A DNA stretch of 64,000 bases from Heligmosomoides polygyrus polygyrus (lineage: Eukaryota > Nematoda > Chromadorea > Rhabditida > Heligmosomidae), in NCBI GenBank assembly GCA_947396885.1, contig OX377204.1:20281706-20345705 (forward strand), in the 5' to 3' direction. Shown here one piece after another: positions 52,046 to 62,749 of the stretch (positions are counted from its first letter, which is position 1; every line of letters begins with the position of its first letter). The position numbers were made by a program, and so were the translations under genes. The notes beneath the pieces were generated by a model. It made no database searches. It worked only from the letters and a program-made list of their open reading frames with translations, and was not told the origin of the DNA.

Positions 52046-52775
52046 TTCACCGCCAAGTTCGTCATGGCAATAAAATTGCAGTGCTGAATGAATGACCGTA
52101 GGATGTACTTGGAGGTAGTAGAGGTAGGCTTTCTTCAGAGCTGACTGACATCTATTTCAATGCTTGTAATCCTTCGCTAGGCTTCAGTTGTAATCTCGTA
52201 TAGTGCACTTGGAGCCGGCTTAGCTGACGGAGAATAAGCTCTTTCGTTTGAGACATAGCACTTCCCGAATTTCCAACGGCTCTTTTGCTAGTAGGAGTTC
52301 CTATTCTGTGGAGTCGTGGAATCAGCTGCGCAATCTGCTCCATGTCGCGAATGTGGGCAGAGCACTGAAGCACTGGTAGGTGAAGGCGCGCCAGCCAACC
52401 ATTACCAACCAGGGCACCGACCAAGTACGTGCTAGCTGATCATGTTACCGACCGTACACGTCATCCCTTATCAGCTCGCCTACTGCTTTTTAATCAGGAT
52501 AATGCTACATCTGGCAATGCATCTATCATCCTATTTAAATCCTCTACTTGAAGCTCTTCTATGCGTTCCTATTTTATTTATTTATTAATTTATCGGGCGA
52601 AAATAATAGCCGCCTTACAATTAAAAGATAAGGAAACAACAATGTTGTTGATTTTTGTTGGCATTGTTCATGTTCAACAATGCTGCTCTCAGGACGAAGT
52701 CATCGAAATTAGGGTAGGCTAGAAAAGTTATGCGTTTCTCTTACTTTAGATGCTCTAAGCGGGAGGCATGACCGA
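52046..52775. other. Unassigned, with a short shared repeat and a TTTA run
   Basis: 52330-52440 (CCAACCAGGGCACCGACCAA) resembles 19970-20080. A TTTATTTATT run at 52572-52590 might be another LINE tail. No gene evidence. Confidence 0.4.
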
Positions 52776-52779
52776 AAAA

Positions 52780-52905
52780 ATTCTTCGGCATTCCAAAAAA
52801 ACACCAAGACGCCGATCAGCGCATTGGTCCAATCTCTTTGTGAAGGTCTCGAACGAAAGATGCGAGGGTCTTCGTGTTGGGCTATTTTGACATCCGACAG
52901 GGTCA
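52780..52905 (+). mobile_element. RTE-type LINE, short 3' fragment
   Basis: Plus-strand segment CACCAAGACGCCGATCAGCG CATTGGTCC..., equal to the RTE block RTPGRP-TRWSDLFVK, then GGTCTTCGTGTTGG (LRV). About 125 bp only. Confidence 0.75.
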
Positions 52906-52954
52906 AGACAGACTGCTCCTGCGAATTGGTTTAAAAAAGTTGTAGCGACATGTA

Positions 52955-52957
52955 ATT

Positions 52958-52988
<31 letters not shown>

Positions 52989-53060
52989 TTCATGCACAAT
53001 CTCGATCATCTTAAACTCGAACTTAAAAATAAAACCTAAAATACTGATGAAATCAGCGAA
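52955..53060 (-). mobile_element. CR1-type LINE tail
   Basis: TTTA repeats (52956-52990) followed by TCATGCACAATC, in the same arrangement as the LINE tails at 23332 and 27741. Only the very end is recognisable. Confidence 0.5.
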
Positions 53061-53221
53061 TTAACGAATGTGTGACCAAAATTCGCTACTCTTAGAGCCC
53101 ACGCTTAATGACCGATTTCCCAAAATCTGTTTAAAAAATTAAACATGAAAATGCATTTAATTGTAATTCTTATATCATTTTAACTGCATCAGAAACTTGA
53201 AGAACGTCATTCAAAATCTAA

Positions 53222-53465
53222 TAGGAGCGGGTAGCGCAGTTGGAGGAAGCACCGGCTCTTCTAAACGGGCAATCCGATTTATGGACCACTCCTGCCTAGG
53301 TCAGTCAGGTCTTTTATATTTTCGCGATAGAAGCCACCAATGGTTAAAATATGAAATGAAGGACGATGCCAGCCAAGCGCTGACGTACCCGACTTCTGTG
53401 GGCCATCGGTTGAATGCGTACATAGTAGCTATGCCAGCCGATGAATAGTTCAGTATTGTATCCCT
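53222..53465 (+). mobile_element. SINE family 1, strongly diverged
   Basis: Head GAGCGGGTAGCGCAGTTGGA (A box) is clear; later GCCAGCCAAGCGCTGACGTA and GGCCATCGGTTGAATGCGTA match weakly. The B box is eroded. Confidence 0.5.
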
Positions 53466-53494
53466 CCCTAGACTAAATAAGAAAAAAGATAAAT

Positions 53495-53780
53495 GGGGCG
53501 TTTACCATTTCTTCTTTCAGATGCGCCACGCATTCCACTTCTACGGGATTTCATGGGGGCAATTTGAATGTGTATTTAGCCACACATATTTAGCCAATGA
53601 CTTGCGGTGGCGAGACGATGAACAAATTAGCGCCTTATCCTTCCTAATCACGCCTGTTACCAAGTCTCCGATCCCGGAAGAATGGAAGGCTTGGCCTGAG
53701 CAGGAAATCTGAATCAAAAACTTATTATGCTATAGGATGCACCGACAGCCGGCGTCTCCTCCGGCTGCGCTACACGCGCC
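53495..53780 (-). mobile_element. SINE family 1, near full length
   Basis: ATGCGCCACGCATTCCACTT, GGGATTTCATGGGGGCAATT, TGACTTGCGGTGGCGAGACG and a head CTCCTCCGGCTGCGCTACAC. A short internal duplication of the CACATATTTAGCCA segment is present at 53578-53600. Confidence 0.85.
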
Positions 53781-53782
53781 CA

Positions 53783-54620
53783 TTAATGCCGTGTAGGATA
53801 CGTATTCAAAGCATAATTTTGCTAAGGGTCGAGGGTAGTTTGAGGGTCCATCCTTCTGCTGTCTCGTTTGGTTCCTCAGCCATGGGGAGCAGACATCAAA
53901 CTTCTAAAAACAACGTCCCTAATGTTCCGATCGTGGGTGGCAGTCATTATGCTATATCTGGCTCGCTCGTCGTGTTTGCAAATGTCGACGCGCAAATGGT
54001 CTTCGAATAAACGTAGGCCGTTGAGCAACTACTAGCTCATGTGCAAAAGGTATATTTAGGCATGTAATTTGAATGGAATAGCAGTTTCTTGGAGATCAAC
54101 AAGTGTGACTTTGGACGTTCAAGATATGTGCGGTACAAAACAGATTTTATGCGTTCTATATTAGCATATAACAAGTAGTGTTTCTACTCTCCCGCTTTGA
54201 TATTAGTGTCACTTTAAACAGCAGGTTCTTCTGATGGGAGCTTCAGCGAAATTTCTACTCTAGTTCGAATATAGTGAGTACGGTAGCTGTGTAAGGTGTA
54301 GAGCATATTTTCAGCTTTCCGAATTGCTTCTGTTTTCGGAACAGGGCCACAGTTGCTTATATACCATTCTAATGTCGAGCGTATACATTTTTCAAATTAA
54401 ATTGGACACTTTTTTAATCAAGTTGGACACTCTTATAATCTAGCTTAAGGCTTATGAAATCGAAGCAAACTCTTCTAAATTGAAGTAGGCTTCTTCTACA
54501 CATGTATTAAACTCCACTAACTTCATTGACTGAGGCTCTTCAAAAGGTTTGGAATATTTTTTGCTTAACGAAAATTTTGGTATGTTTTTCTTCGAAATTT
54601 TTACTTCATCTGTCCAAATA
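53783..54620. other. No recognisable feature
   Basis: Unassigned. Short open stretches only. Confidence 0.5.
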
Positions 54621-54624
54621 AAAA

Positions 54625-54702
54625 ATATCGAATAAAGGAAAGGACGGCGATGTCGCATGCACGCGACAGCCGACACCTCCCCCGTCAGCGCTATACGCGC
54701 CC
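54625..54702 (-). mobile_element. SINE family 1 with a large internal deletion
   Basis: Tail GAATAAAGGAAAGGACGGCG is joined directly to the head GCATGCACGCGACAGCCGAC ... GCGCTATACGCGCCC, so about 220 bp of body is missing while both ends remain. Confidence 0.75.
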
Positions 54703-54754
54703 AATATATAATATTAAATAATTAAAAAAGATTATTTAAAAAATAATTAATTAA

Positions 54755-54895
54755 GTTTTGCTTAAAAGCGCAACAGGGTTGCAATCGCATAGTGCATTAG
54801 AGTACCAGATCGTGCATGCACCATACACTCGAAAAGCTCGCCCCAATTTTTGTTTGTCTGATACTGTAAGTGATGCTTAAAGCGTCAAAATAGTT
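54755..54895. repeat. AT-rich dispersed repeat copy
   Basis: GCAACAGGGTTGCAATCGCA, TAGTGCATTAGAGTACCAGA and ACACTCGAAAAGCTCG match 43487-43620 in order. Confidence 0.6.
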
Positions 54896-54904
54896 ACATG
54901 TTTA

Positions 54905-55075
54905 CCTTTGTCCGTGGAAAAAGTCGAATTTTTGAATGACCAAATATATTCGGGTTTTCAAAAGGTGGAATTTCGAATAATCGAATATCATTCGATCTTC
55001 AAAAGGTCAAAATTCGAATGGTACATTCGAATAAGCGAACGTTTTAGAACACTAACTTTTACTGAGTTACTCAAG
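54905..55075. repeat. TTCGAAT-rich simple repeat region
   Basis: Several copies of TCGAAT/ATTCGA in both orientations (for example TTTCGAATAATCGAATATCA). Possibly the remains of a small palindromic element; compare TATTCGATTATAG at 28099. Confidence 0.35.
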
Positions 55076-55089
55076 AATGAACATTTCAC

Positions 55090-55485
55090 CTTTCACTTGT
55101 ATCAACTGTCGTCCCACTGATCATCAAGTCGCTCGAATGGACGCCAGCAAAGTCTCCATTCGTTTTTGTCTCGTGCCAGAGTGCTCCAATAGATCCTCCT
55201 CGTCGATGGACACGACGACGATTATATCGCTCGTTCGTTCGGGGCTTGTAGGAAGAACTCGGACCAACTGGTCGTCCTGGTGTTCTATTGATATTCAGCG
55301 AAATACAGTCGGTGACAGCACTGGTCTAGCGCGTGTCTGCAAAACGCGCCACATGGTAGGTCCCCCTGATTCTCGACGACTTGACCCATGCGACAGCATT
55401 CCTGATCTTCGAACGTCGACGAAGCTCGAAACACTGGATGTCTTCTATTCATATTCAGATTCATCGAACAACGGAATGGAATAGG
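55090..55485 (-). mobile_element. RTE-type LINE, 3' terminal fragment, decayed
   Basis: Minus-orientation RTE end: TCACTTGTATCAACTGTCGT at its 3' border, CGTGCCAGAGTGCTCCAATA, GAAGAACTCGGACCAACTGG, TGCGACAGCATTCCTGATCT. Matches 37735-38110 throughout with scattered changes. Confidence 0.88.
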
Positions 55486-55489
55486 GGAG

Positions 55490-56205
55490 GGCACAGAGCT
55501 GACCATTCTTCATCTTTCCCATTATGGACTTTTTCAACGCGCTTAGCAGTTTCCATTACCACTCGTTTCCTCCTAGCGAGATCCGGCACTATGAGATTAC
55601 CAATTAGGGAGCGACCACCAGTCCTCTCAGAGGAGCATAGACTCCTCCTATCCGCCTGACTTGATGTCTACTGCACTGCCGTCACCTCGCCTGCCAACCA
55701 ATCCTCTGACCGTATCCATGTTTGGAAAGTGTTTCTACCCTACACCTTATGCTGTTAAACTGTCATACTTTTCCCACTACTGAGCCCTGCAGAGTGCAGG
55801 AGCCCCAACACTACGAAATTACCTCCACAAACGAAGTAGGTCCGTTTCACCTGTTCCACGAGCTTCAGCTTAATAGAGTTTGAGAAATTGCAGGAAAAAG
55901 GGAAAGCGATGCAGTTTTCTCCTCGACAACATGTCTTTTAACCACTAAGTGCCTTTCGAGTGCTCTGAGAACATAATTCTTTCGCTTGCTATGTGAACGA
56001 CATGTTACGCCTAGATTTTCTCGTTCAAGCTATGTAGGCTGTCAGTCAGTGCTCTGAGAAAATATTTTTTCGCTTTTTTGGTTTTAGGCCTAGACGCAAA
56101 GCTCCTCATTCAATTCAGCTTTTATGTTGGTGCTTTTACTGTGGTTTCCACATTGTAATAGAACGAACCGAAAATTTGGAAGAAATTTTTAACGAATTTT
56201 CATGT
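55490..56205. other. No recognisable feature
   Basis: Sequence upstream of the 5' truncation point of the next LINE. Unassigned. Confidence 0.45.
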
Positions 56206-56216
56206 TGTGTCTCTAA

Positions 56217-57983
56217 ATGCTGATCACTCAATCTGTAGAAGATTGCTATGAGCTACTGATCTGTGATGTTTCTTTAGCGTCTGAAGTAGTCCGTTTCGTG
56301 CCGGTCTATAGAACACCCAGTTGCAGTGCTAGAGGGTCCTACCAGCTTGCAAAGGCCATAGGTGATTTTTCTGTGAATAACGCCCGTAGCATTGTCTTAG
56401 GTGACTTTAATATTCCAGACCTAAGAGGTTCTAGCCCGAGCGCCGTGTCAAAGGTATTTTGCGATACATTCGATGCTCATGGTTTCGCACAATTGGTTAG
56501 TGCTCCCACTAGAGGACGCTCCTTATTGGATCTACTTCTGTGCAATGAACGGAATCTCGTGAACGCAGTTAGAACTTGTCCGCCTATTGGGAACAGTGAC
56601 CACGCTGCAATTGTTTTTAAGCTGGCTCTCGGTGCGAGGCATGAAAAACACAAACTAGTAAGAGATTTCAAGAATGCGGACTACAACAGTATAAAGCAAT
56701 ACCTCGCTGGTATTGATTGGATTGGTGTTTTTGGGAGAGGAGAATCGGTTAATGACGTGTATGAAACGTTTGTTGCTATCCTTCATCACATCGTAGAGTT
56801 ATTTGTTCCCATGAAAATGGTCAACACGGACTTGCGACATCTACCGTCTTACCTCCAGAAGATGTTAGATAAGCAAAGAGCTTTATGGACCATAGCCTGC
56901 TCATCTGGTCATTACGTGGATAAGAAAAATTTTGAGCGTTTTAGAGCGAAAGTTGACAAAGCTTTATTTAAATATAGTGTCTATGTGGAACGCAAAATCA
57001 TTGGAACGGGTGATAAAATGGCACTGTATAGGTACATAAATTCCAGGCGTGGTCAGACCAGTGTCATACCAAATTTAACTCGTGACGATGGTACCACAGC
57101 TTCTACTGAGGAAGATAAGGCTAATCTATTGGCATCGGAATTTCAGAAGGCGTATAACTCGCACACTGATGAATTGTCTTTCTTTGCAGAGTGCAGTTCC
57201 AGTCAGTTTCCTCCTATGCAGACTTCTCTGTGGTTCCATAGGGAAGAAATCGCTGATATCCTGGAGCAGTGGCCTAATTCCTCACCTACCTCTCCAGATT
57301 TTATTCCAGTCGCTTTTATAAAGAAGATTGCAGTATATTTAGCTTTTCCTCTGGAACACATTTACAACTTGAGCTATATGAAAGGTGAGGTACCTTTGCG
57401 GTGGAAACATGCGCTAATAACACCGATTCTCAAGAAGCCGCCTATTCACGATGGCAGAAACTATAGGCCCATAAGTATCACTTCTGTTTTTGCAAGAGTG
57501 TTCGAGAAAGTTGTTAAGAAACATATTATGAAGCATCTTTTGGACAATGGTATCATTTCAGAGAACCAGTACGGTTTCGTGAAGGGGAGGTCTGTAGAAA
57601 CCTCTGTACTTACTGCCTTGAATGACTGGTCTCGAGCAGTGGAGGATAAGTGTCGCACAGATGTGGTCTTATTTGACTTTACGAAGGCCTTTGACAAGGT
57701 CCCTATACACAAGTTACTCTTCAAAATGGAGATGGTAGGCATACACTTCAGAATTATAAGATGGGTGAAGGACTTCCTCTCGGGAAGAACCTACCAAGTA
57801 CGTGTAAAAGATAAGTTCTCACCTTCATATCTTGCGTGCAGTGGTGTGCCACAAGGCGGAGTCCTATCGCCTTTGCTATTTGTTATATATACGTACGATC
57901 ATTTCGCGTTTTGGTGTGGTATGCAAGATGTTCGCAGACGACATAAAGATTTACAAGTGTATCAAAGGGATGGAAGATGTTAG
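56217..57983 (+). pseudogene. LINE ORF2, part 1: endonuclease and reverse transcriptase up to the frameshift
   Basis: Open from the truncated 5' end. Endonuclease: VYRTPS (30-35), IVLGDFNIP (59-67), SLLDLLLCNE near 105, IGNSDHAAIV near 127 (catalytic SDH). Reverse transcriptase: NYRPISITSV near 418, QYGFVKGRSVETSV near 452, LFDFTKAFDKV near 483, SGVPQGGVLSPLLF near 543. After about residue 560 the frame is wrong and a stop follows, just before the catalytic FADD box, which lies in the next frame. Confidence 0.92.
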
Positions 57984-58743
57984 TGATTTACAAGCAGCAA
58001 TTGAGTATGTCGACCAATGGTCCAAACAGTGGGAGCTTCCATTATCAGCGGAGAAAACCAAGTGCATGCTATTTGGTCCGAAGGGTGAGACATCGGTCCC
58101 ATACAAACTACAATCCACAAGTCTCATGCCTGTAGAGGAAGTTCGAGACCTAGGTTTCTTGATTAATACTAACCTGGACTTCGGCAGTTACTACAGAACA
58201 CTTGCGAGGAAAGCGAACTATACCATCTATACTCTGTTCAGACTTCTACGATCCAAGGATCCCCAAGTATATTTACGGGTTTATAAATCCTACGTTCGAC
58301 CGATATTGGAGTTTGGAATAACTGTTTGGAATCCTTGTAAAAAGAAGGATATCGATTTCTTGGAAAGCGTTCAGAACAGTTTTACCCGAAAGCTATATTT
58401 GAGATGTTATGATGTCCACTACCTGCAGCTGCCCAATGGCCTAGAAAGGGCAAAAGCACTTGGCCTTCCAACGCTGGCAAGTAGAAGAAGAAAGGCTGAT
58501 CTCACCATGATGTTCAAAATTCTAACTCAGAGGCTCTCCATAAATCCACTTACGTTTTTCGGTGTACCGTTGACTAGAACTATGAGAGGTAAACTACGGC
58601 TTAACGTCGCGGTTGCAAAGACAAAGATTAGGACAAACTTCTTCACCTATAGGAACGTCAGCCAATTCAACAAGTTACTAAGTGATGACAAAATGTCGTT
58701 GGGGTTGTCTGTCCAGGTCTTCCGTAATCTTATTGAGAAGTGA
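57885..58743 (+). pseudogene. LINE ORF2, part 2: FADD box to C-terminus
   Basis: The frame shifts between about 57890 and 57930. From there it reads CKMFADDIKIYK (catalytic FADD), then YVDQWSKQWELPLSAEKTKC, EVRDLGFLINTNLDFGSYYR, RVYKSYVRPILEFGITVWNP and the C-terminal domain, ending in a stop at 58743. Joined with part 1 it covers a nearly complete ORF2 apart from the missing endonuclease start. Confidence 0.92.
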
Positions 58744-58932
58744 CCTGTTATTGTAATTCTAAGTCTTTTTTCTGGAACTTGTCCTGATTGTACTGTTTTG
58801 GTTACAGATAGCAGACATTACTTTGCAGTTATTTGTTCACTGTTTGTCTAGACGTTACTGTGTAGCTATTTGTTTATGTTTATTTTCTTTCGGTTTCTTA
58901 ATTTTACACGTGTGATCACATTCCACGTTTTT

Positions 58933-58962
<30 letters not shown>

Positions 58963-58963
<1 letters not shown>

Positions 58964-59990
58964 CATGTCCTGCTCGTCTTTATTAGCCATTTTCTAGATG
59001 CCAACTTGAATTGCACGAGCAATGGGCTGTCACATACCAAATATTACTCTATGAAGTGTCACGGTAGTTTCGGAAGGCTAGTTCTTCTCTGGTTTTTCGT
59101 AAACCTTTTATTTAGTTTGTTGTCTGCTGACCGCTTCTCATAATATTTGGTTAGTCTTTTATAAAAATATCCGTTTTTTCCATCAAAGAAAGAAACCAGA
59201 CCTAGTTGTTAGCACTCTATTTTTGGCGCGCTAAGGAGACTAGCGAACTCCTTTCCCTTACCTAAGGACGTCGATCATCAGGATATTCTTAAGATTTCAA
59301 AGCCTAAGCAAAATTATGCAAAAATTGGGCTTTGCCTTTTTGCGGTCATCTAGTCGACACCTACTATGCTGATTAAGGCTTTCTGTAATTTTTATGATTT
59401 CCTTCTCTAACTCGAAGAGTATTATGACAGTAATTTGCTTCCGATTTTTTTTCAGACAAACCCTTCCCAACTAGCACCTAACTTTCAGTTGAATTCTATT
59501 CTAGCTCCTCCGAAATTCAAACCGGGAAGTCGTATAAGTTCTGCTCTCACGAAAGGGGTACTAATCTGCACAGTGTTTGAAAAACATTTTCAATATTTTA
59601 TACGTGTTTAAAACAGCATTTACTCCTTACGTAATGTTGCAGAGCCTCCTACCAACTCACATTACAAAACTTGATGCGGGAGCATTGATAGTAAATGTCG
59701 GAAACTTTCGGTTCGATCTAATAAAGTTCCGACCTAGGAGTCGTTAGAACCACTAGTCCTTCACGGCAGACAAGAAAAATGTGTCGCCAAATCTGGACTT
59801 TCTTGAGCCTCTGAAGTTTTTGGTTGTGTTAGAGAGCGTTTGGCCGACTTCAGATTTGTGTTCAGCGACCTCGATTACCCCAGGGCTGAAGTTTCGTGCC
59901 GCTTGAAGGCCATCCTCAAAACATCGATAACATCGATCGATATCGATTGCCTCCCCTGCTGTGAACGCCCCCCGTCGATGGTCATCTAAA
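58963..59990. other. No recognisable feature
   Basis: About 1 kb of unassigned sequence. A short ATCGAT cluster (CATCGATAACATCGATCGAT) lies at 59928-59945. Confidence 0.5.
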
Positions 59991-59997
59991 TGCCCAT

Positions 59998-60122
59998 GCA
60001 CTGTTGCTGACGTGTTCGGCATGTCTACGGCTCGCCATGCACGGTTGCCGACGTGTTCGGCACGTCTTCTGAATACCTACGCACGTTGGACGACGTCTAT
60101 GGCACGTCTTCTGAGTCCCTAC
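59998..60122. repeat. Minisatellite, ~42-bp unit, about three copies
   Basis: Units start at 59998 (GCACTGTTGCTGACGTGTTC), 60039 (GCACGGTTGCCGACGTGTTC) and 60081 (GCACGTTGGACGACGTCTAT), the second and third each continuing GGCACGTCTTCTGA and CCTACGC. A 42-bp period keeps the frame, so several frames stay open across it on both strands, but no protein family is visible. Confidence 0.75.
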
Positions 60123-60124
60123 GC

Positions 60125-60670
60125 TCCGCACTTGGCCCGCATTCATATTCCGACGCGCTGCCCGCTCAATATATCGTGAACTTGGGTGATCCACCGCCAA
60201 GTTATAAGTTCGCCAGCAATCGCCCATGGTTAACCTGAAATAAAACCCGACTGACATACGCCGCACTGCTATAAGCATCACCTGGCTTCAGTCCTGCTTC
60301 CCCGTGATGGACACGTGACATTATCCAGTTATACATACGTATGATTCCCGGGTCCAAAATTGCTCAGTACACCAAGAAGCTAACCATAAGACAAACGATT
60401 AGGCTTCCACTCGAGAGCCCTGGTATCTGTCCAAGCACGTACTTTTCCTAGTGAAGGGCAGAAATAGGACTTCGTAGTGGATTAATACAAATAAATGAAC
60501 TTTAACAAGTTGACAACAATCCTTACGCTTCTAGGACTTCACGTCTTTCTCCACAGCTTTTGTTGGCCAGTTGATTTTCTTGTTGGATCAATGAATATGT
60601 AAAGAAATCTGGGCTAACTAGCTTTTAATGGCTTCTAGATCAAAACGAAACAATAATGTTCAGTGTTTCT
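60125..60670. other. No recognisable feature
   Basis: Unassigned. Confidence 0.5.
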
Positions 60671-60671
60671 C

Positions 60672-60927
60672 GATTTCCTTATGGGATGCGCCACGTACAT
60701 ATTCTACATCTACGGGATCTCGCGGTGTCGATTTTTCTATTTGGCCCTTTGCAGAAGTTTGTAAGGGTCAGGCAACGTTTTAATTTTCCCAGAAAACTTT
60801 GGTGCCAAATCACTTACATGTGATGGACGAAGGGCTCACGGGACGGGCGGGAATAGAACTTCAGACTTTGATCAGGAATGCACACGAAATCCAACTCTTC
60901 CTCCGACTGCGCTATATGGGGTCTTAA
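60672..60927 (-). mobile_element. SINE family 1, diverged
   Basis: TGGGATGCGCCACGTACATA, CTACGGGATCTCGCGGTGTC, then a degraded body and the head CTTCCTCCGACTGCGCTATA. Confidence 0.75.
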
Positions 60928-61645
60928 TCGTATGCCTATTATCACGTATCATTCCACATATCAGCGTTGAATTCCTAACAAACAAATGAAAACTGGCTTG
61001 CACTCATAGGGTGAAAACGAAATCGAAGCGGTGACGATCTGTTCGTTACCACGTACAGAAATAGTGCGTGTTACCGATTACGCAAGGCACCGGTACTCAT
61101 TTTTGCTCACAAATCATGAGAAAGCGAAAGCTGCAGAGAAGTTCGTCATGGAGTTAATAATGGGAAGTGGAAGTGGGAAATCCCGTTAGCACTCGGATTT
61201 TCCCAGCCTGAGGACGTCCAGCATGAGAAAATCCAGCTGCAGAAGACACGGTGGCTGACGTTTGAATCTGCTTCTCTCCCCTTCCTCTCGCTCCGTCATG
61301 CATTACCTCCGGGGTATTGCCTGGTTTTTACGAAATACCTCGAGATGATCTTCTAGTGTTGTGGGCATTTGCCAATTAGCGCGCCGTAGACGAATTCTCT
61401 CGCCGAAGTCAGCAAGAGACTACTTCGACGGCCGCTCCTGTCTCACGGTTGTTGTCTACGTTGTCGCGGCGACTTGAGGAACTCATCAAAACAGCTCTAA
61501 CAATTGCCTGTTTTGTGGTTTGCCGTCAAGAATCTTAATTTTGCCCCACTCTGCTGGCTGTTCAAAGAGCTACTTATTGTTAGACGGGCTGTTATGTGTT
61601 AGACTTACTCCTGACGGCAGGCCCCTGCTCGATTCATGTTTCGTG
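60928..61645. other. No recognisable feature
   Basis: Unassigned. Confidence 0.5.
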
Positions 61646-61657
61646 TCCCAAATAGGG

Positions 61658-61938
61658 GCGTATGTAGCGAAGTCGGAGGAGGTGGTGACCGTCACGTGCA
61701 CCAGAGACCAGGTTCCTGGTTCGGATTTCCCGCCCAGGCCAACCAAGCCTTCCATCGGGGTCGCTGAATTGGTAGCACAGTTGCATGTGAAGGATGAAGC
61801 GATGCCTTGTCCATCGGTTGACATCAAGTTTTGGGACGACCAAATACGCATTCAATTGTCCCCAACGACGTCCCTTACAAGTAGAATGCGTAGCGCATAC
61901 CTCCGGATTGAGTAATGCCGTCCTTTGTCCTTTATTCA
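61658..61938 (+). mobile_element. SINE family 1, full length with perfect 12-bp target duplication
   Basis: TCCCAAATAGGG flanks it at 61646-61657 and 61939-61950. Head GGCGTATGTAGCGAAGTCGG, B box GGTTCGGATTTCCC, body TGGTAGCACAGTTGCATGTG, tail TCCTTTGTCCTTTATTCA. Confidence 0.93.
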
Positions 61939-62094
61939 TCCCAAATAGGGCCAACAAATGCTCTCCCTCCCCTCTCCCGTTGCCAGTAACTTAATATTAG
62001 ACCTACCTGCCTTCCATACATGTCTGTATCGGGTAGTGCACATTAACAATACTACTGGCTAAGTACTTTTTTGTAAGTGCATCTAGGTTCAGTT

Positions 62095-62390
62095 GAAGGA
62101 GTCCCTAGCTTTTGCGCGCACCCTACTTGACGTTCTTACCAGTTTGATTAGTTCGAGCCCCGCCCAGACCAAGTACGCCTTCCACTCCACCGGAGTTGGT
62201 GAGTTGGTGACAAACTTGTCTAGGGTAGTTAAAACGCTGACCTATATAACGGCTTGCTACCATAAGGCAATGAATGGACCTGAATTGTGTTCGGGTTTCG
62301 CATGCGCGAGATTCCATATAAGTAGAATGCGTGGCCCATCCTACTGAGGATTTAATTTGTGCCTCCCTTCACACCTTGTCTTGTATTGTT
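62095..62390 (+). mobile_element. SINE family 1, strongly diverged
   Basis: B-box side TAGTTCGAGCCCCGCCCAGA, CCACTCCACCGGAGTTGGTG, CAAACTTGTCTAGGGTAGTT, ATATAAGTAGAATGCGTGGC keep the plus-orientation order. The head is eroded. Confidence 0.7.
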
Positions 62391-62745
62391 AATCTTCACA
62401 AATGCTACGAAGGGGTATGTAATAATCAGCGTTGAAAATGCGTCCTTAGCGTGGCTTAAAGTTGAAATAAGCATCTGCAATTTAGGATTTCTACTAATTT
62501 AATGGTGGGGGATCTATGTAGACTCATTATTAAGCTGTGTTGCTCCCGTATGTGACGGCGGCGCTGTTTTCTCCCGTTGCATTGCTAGATTTTTACGTCG
62601 TTCTTATTTTTCCACTACCTTCCAATACTTTACCACTACCTGAACGGCAGTTCATGTCGTAGCGTTTCAGAGTTCCGCATCCTTCTTTCCATCTTGTCAT
62701 CTCATTTGCCTTTTATTGATTTCGCGGTCGATTTTTTAAACAATT
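62391..62745. other. No recognisable feature
   Basis: Unassigned sequence in front of the LINE. Confidence 0.45.
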
Positions 62746-62749
62746 TCCT

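Larger units (their letters stand above)
56210..58962 (+). mobile_element. CR1-type LINE, 5'-truncated, one frameshift
   Basis: Begins inside the endonuclease (the Asn and Glu motifs of its N-terminus are missing) and runs through reverse transcriptase and C-terminus to a 3' untranslated region of about 190 bp and an (AAAT)n tail at 58932-58962. This family differs from the 24-27 kb LINE in most positions but shares the layout. Only one frame change is seen over 2.5 kb, so the insertion is fairly young. Confidence 0.93.
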
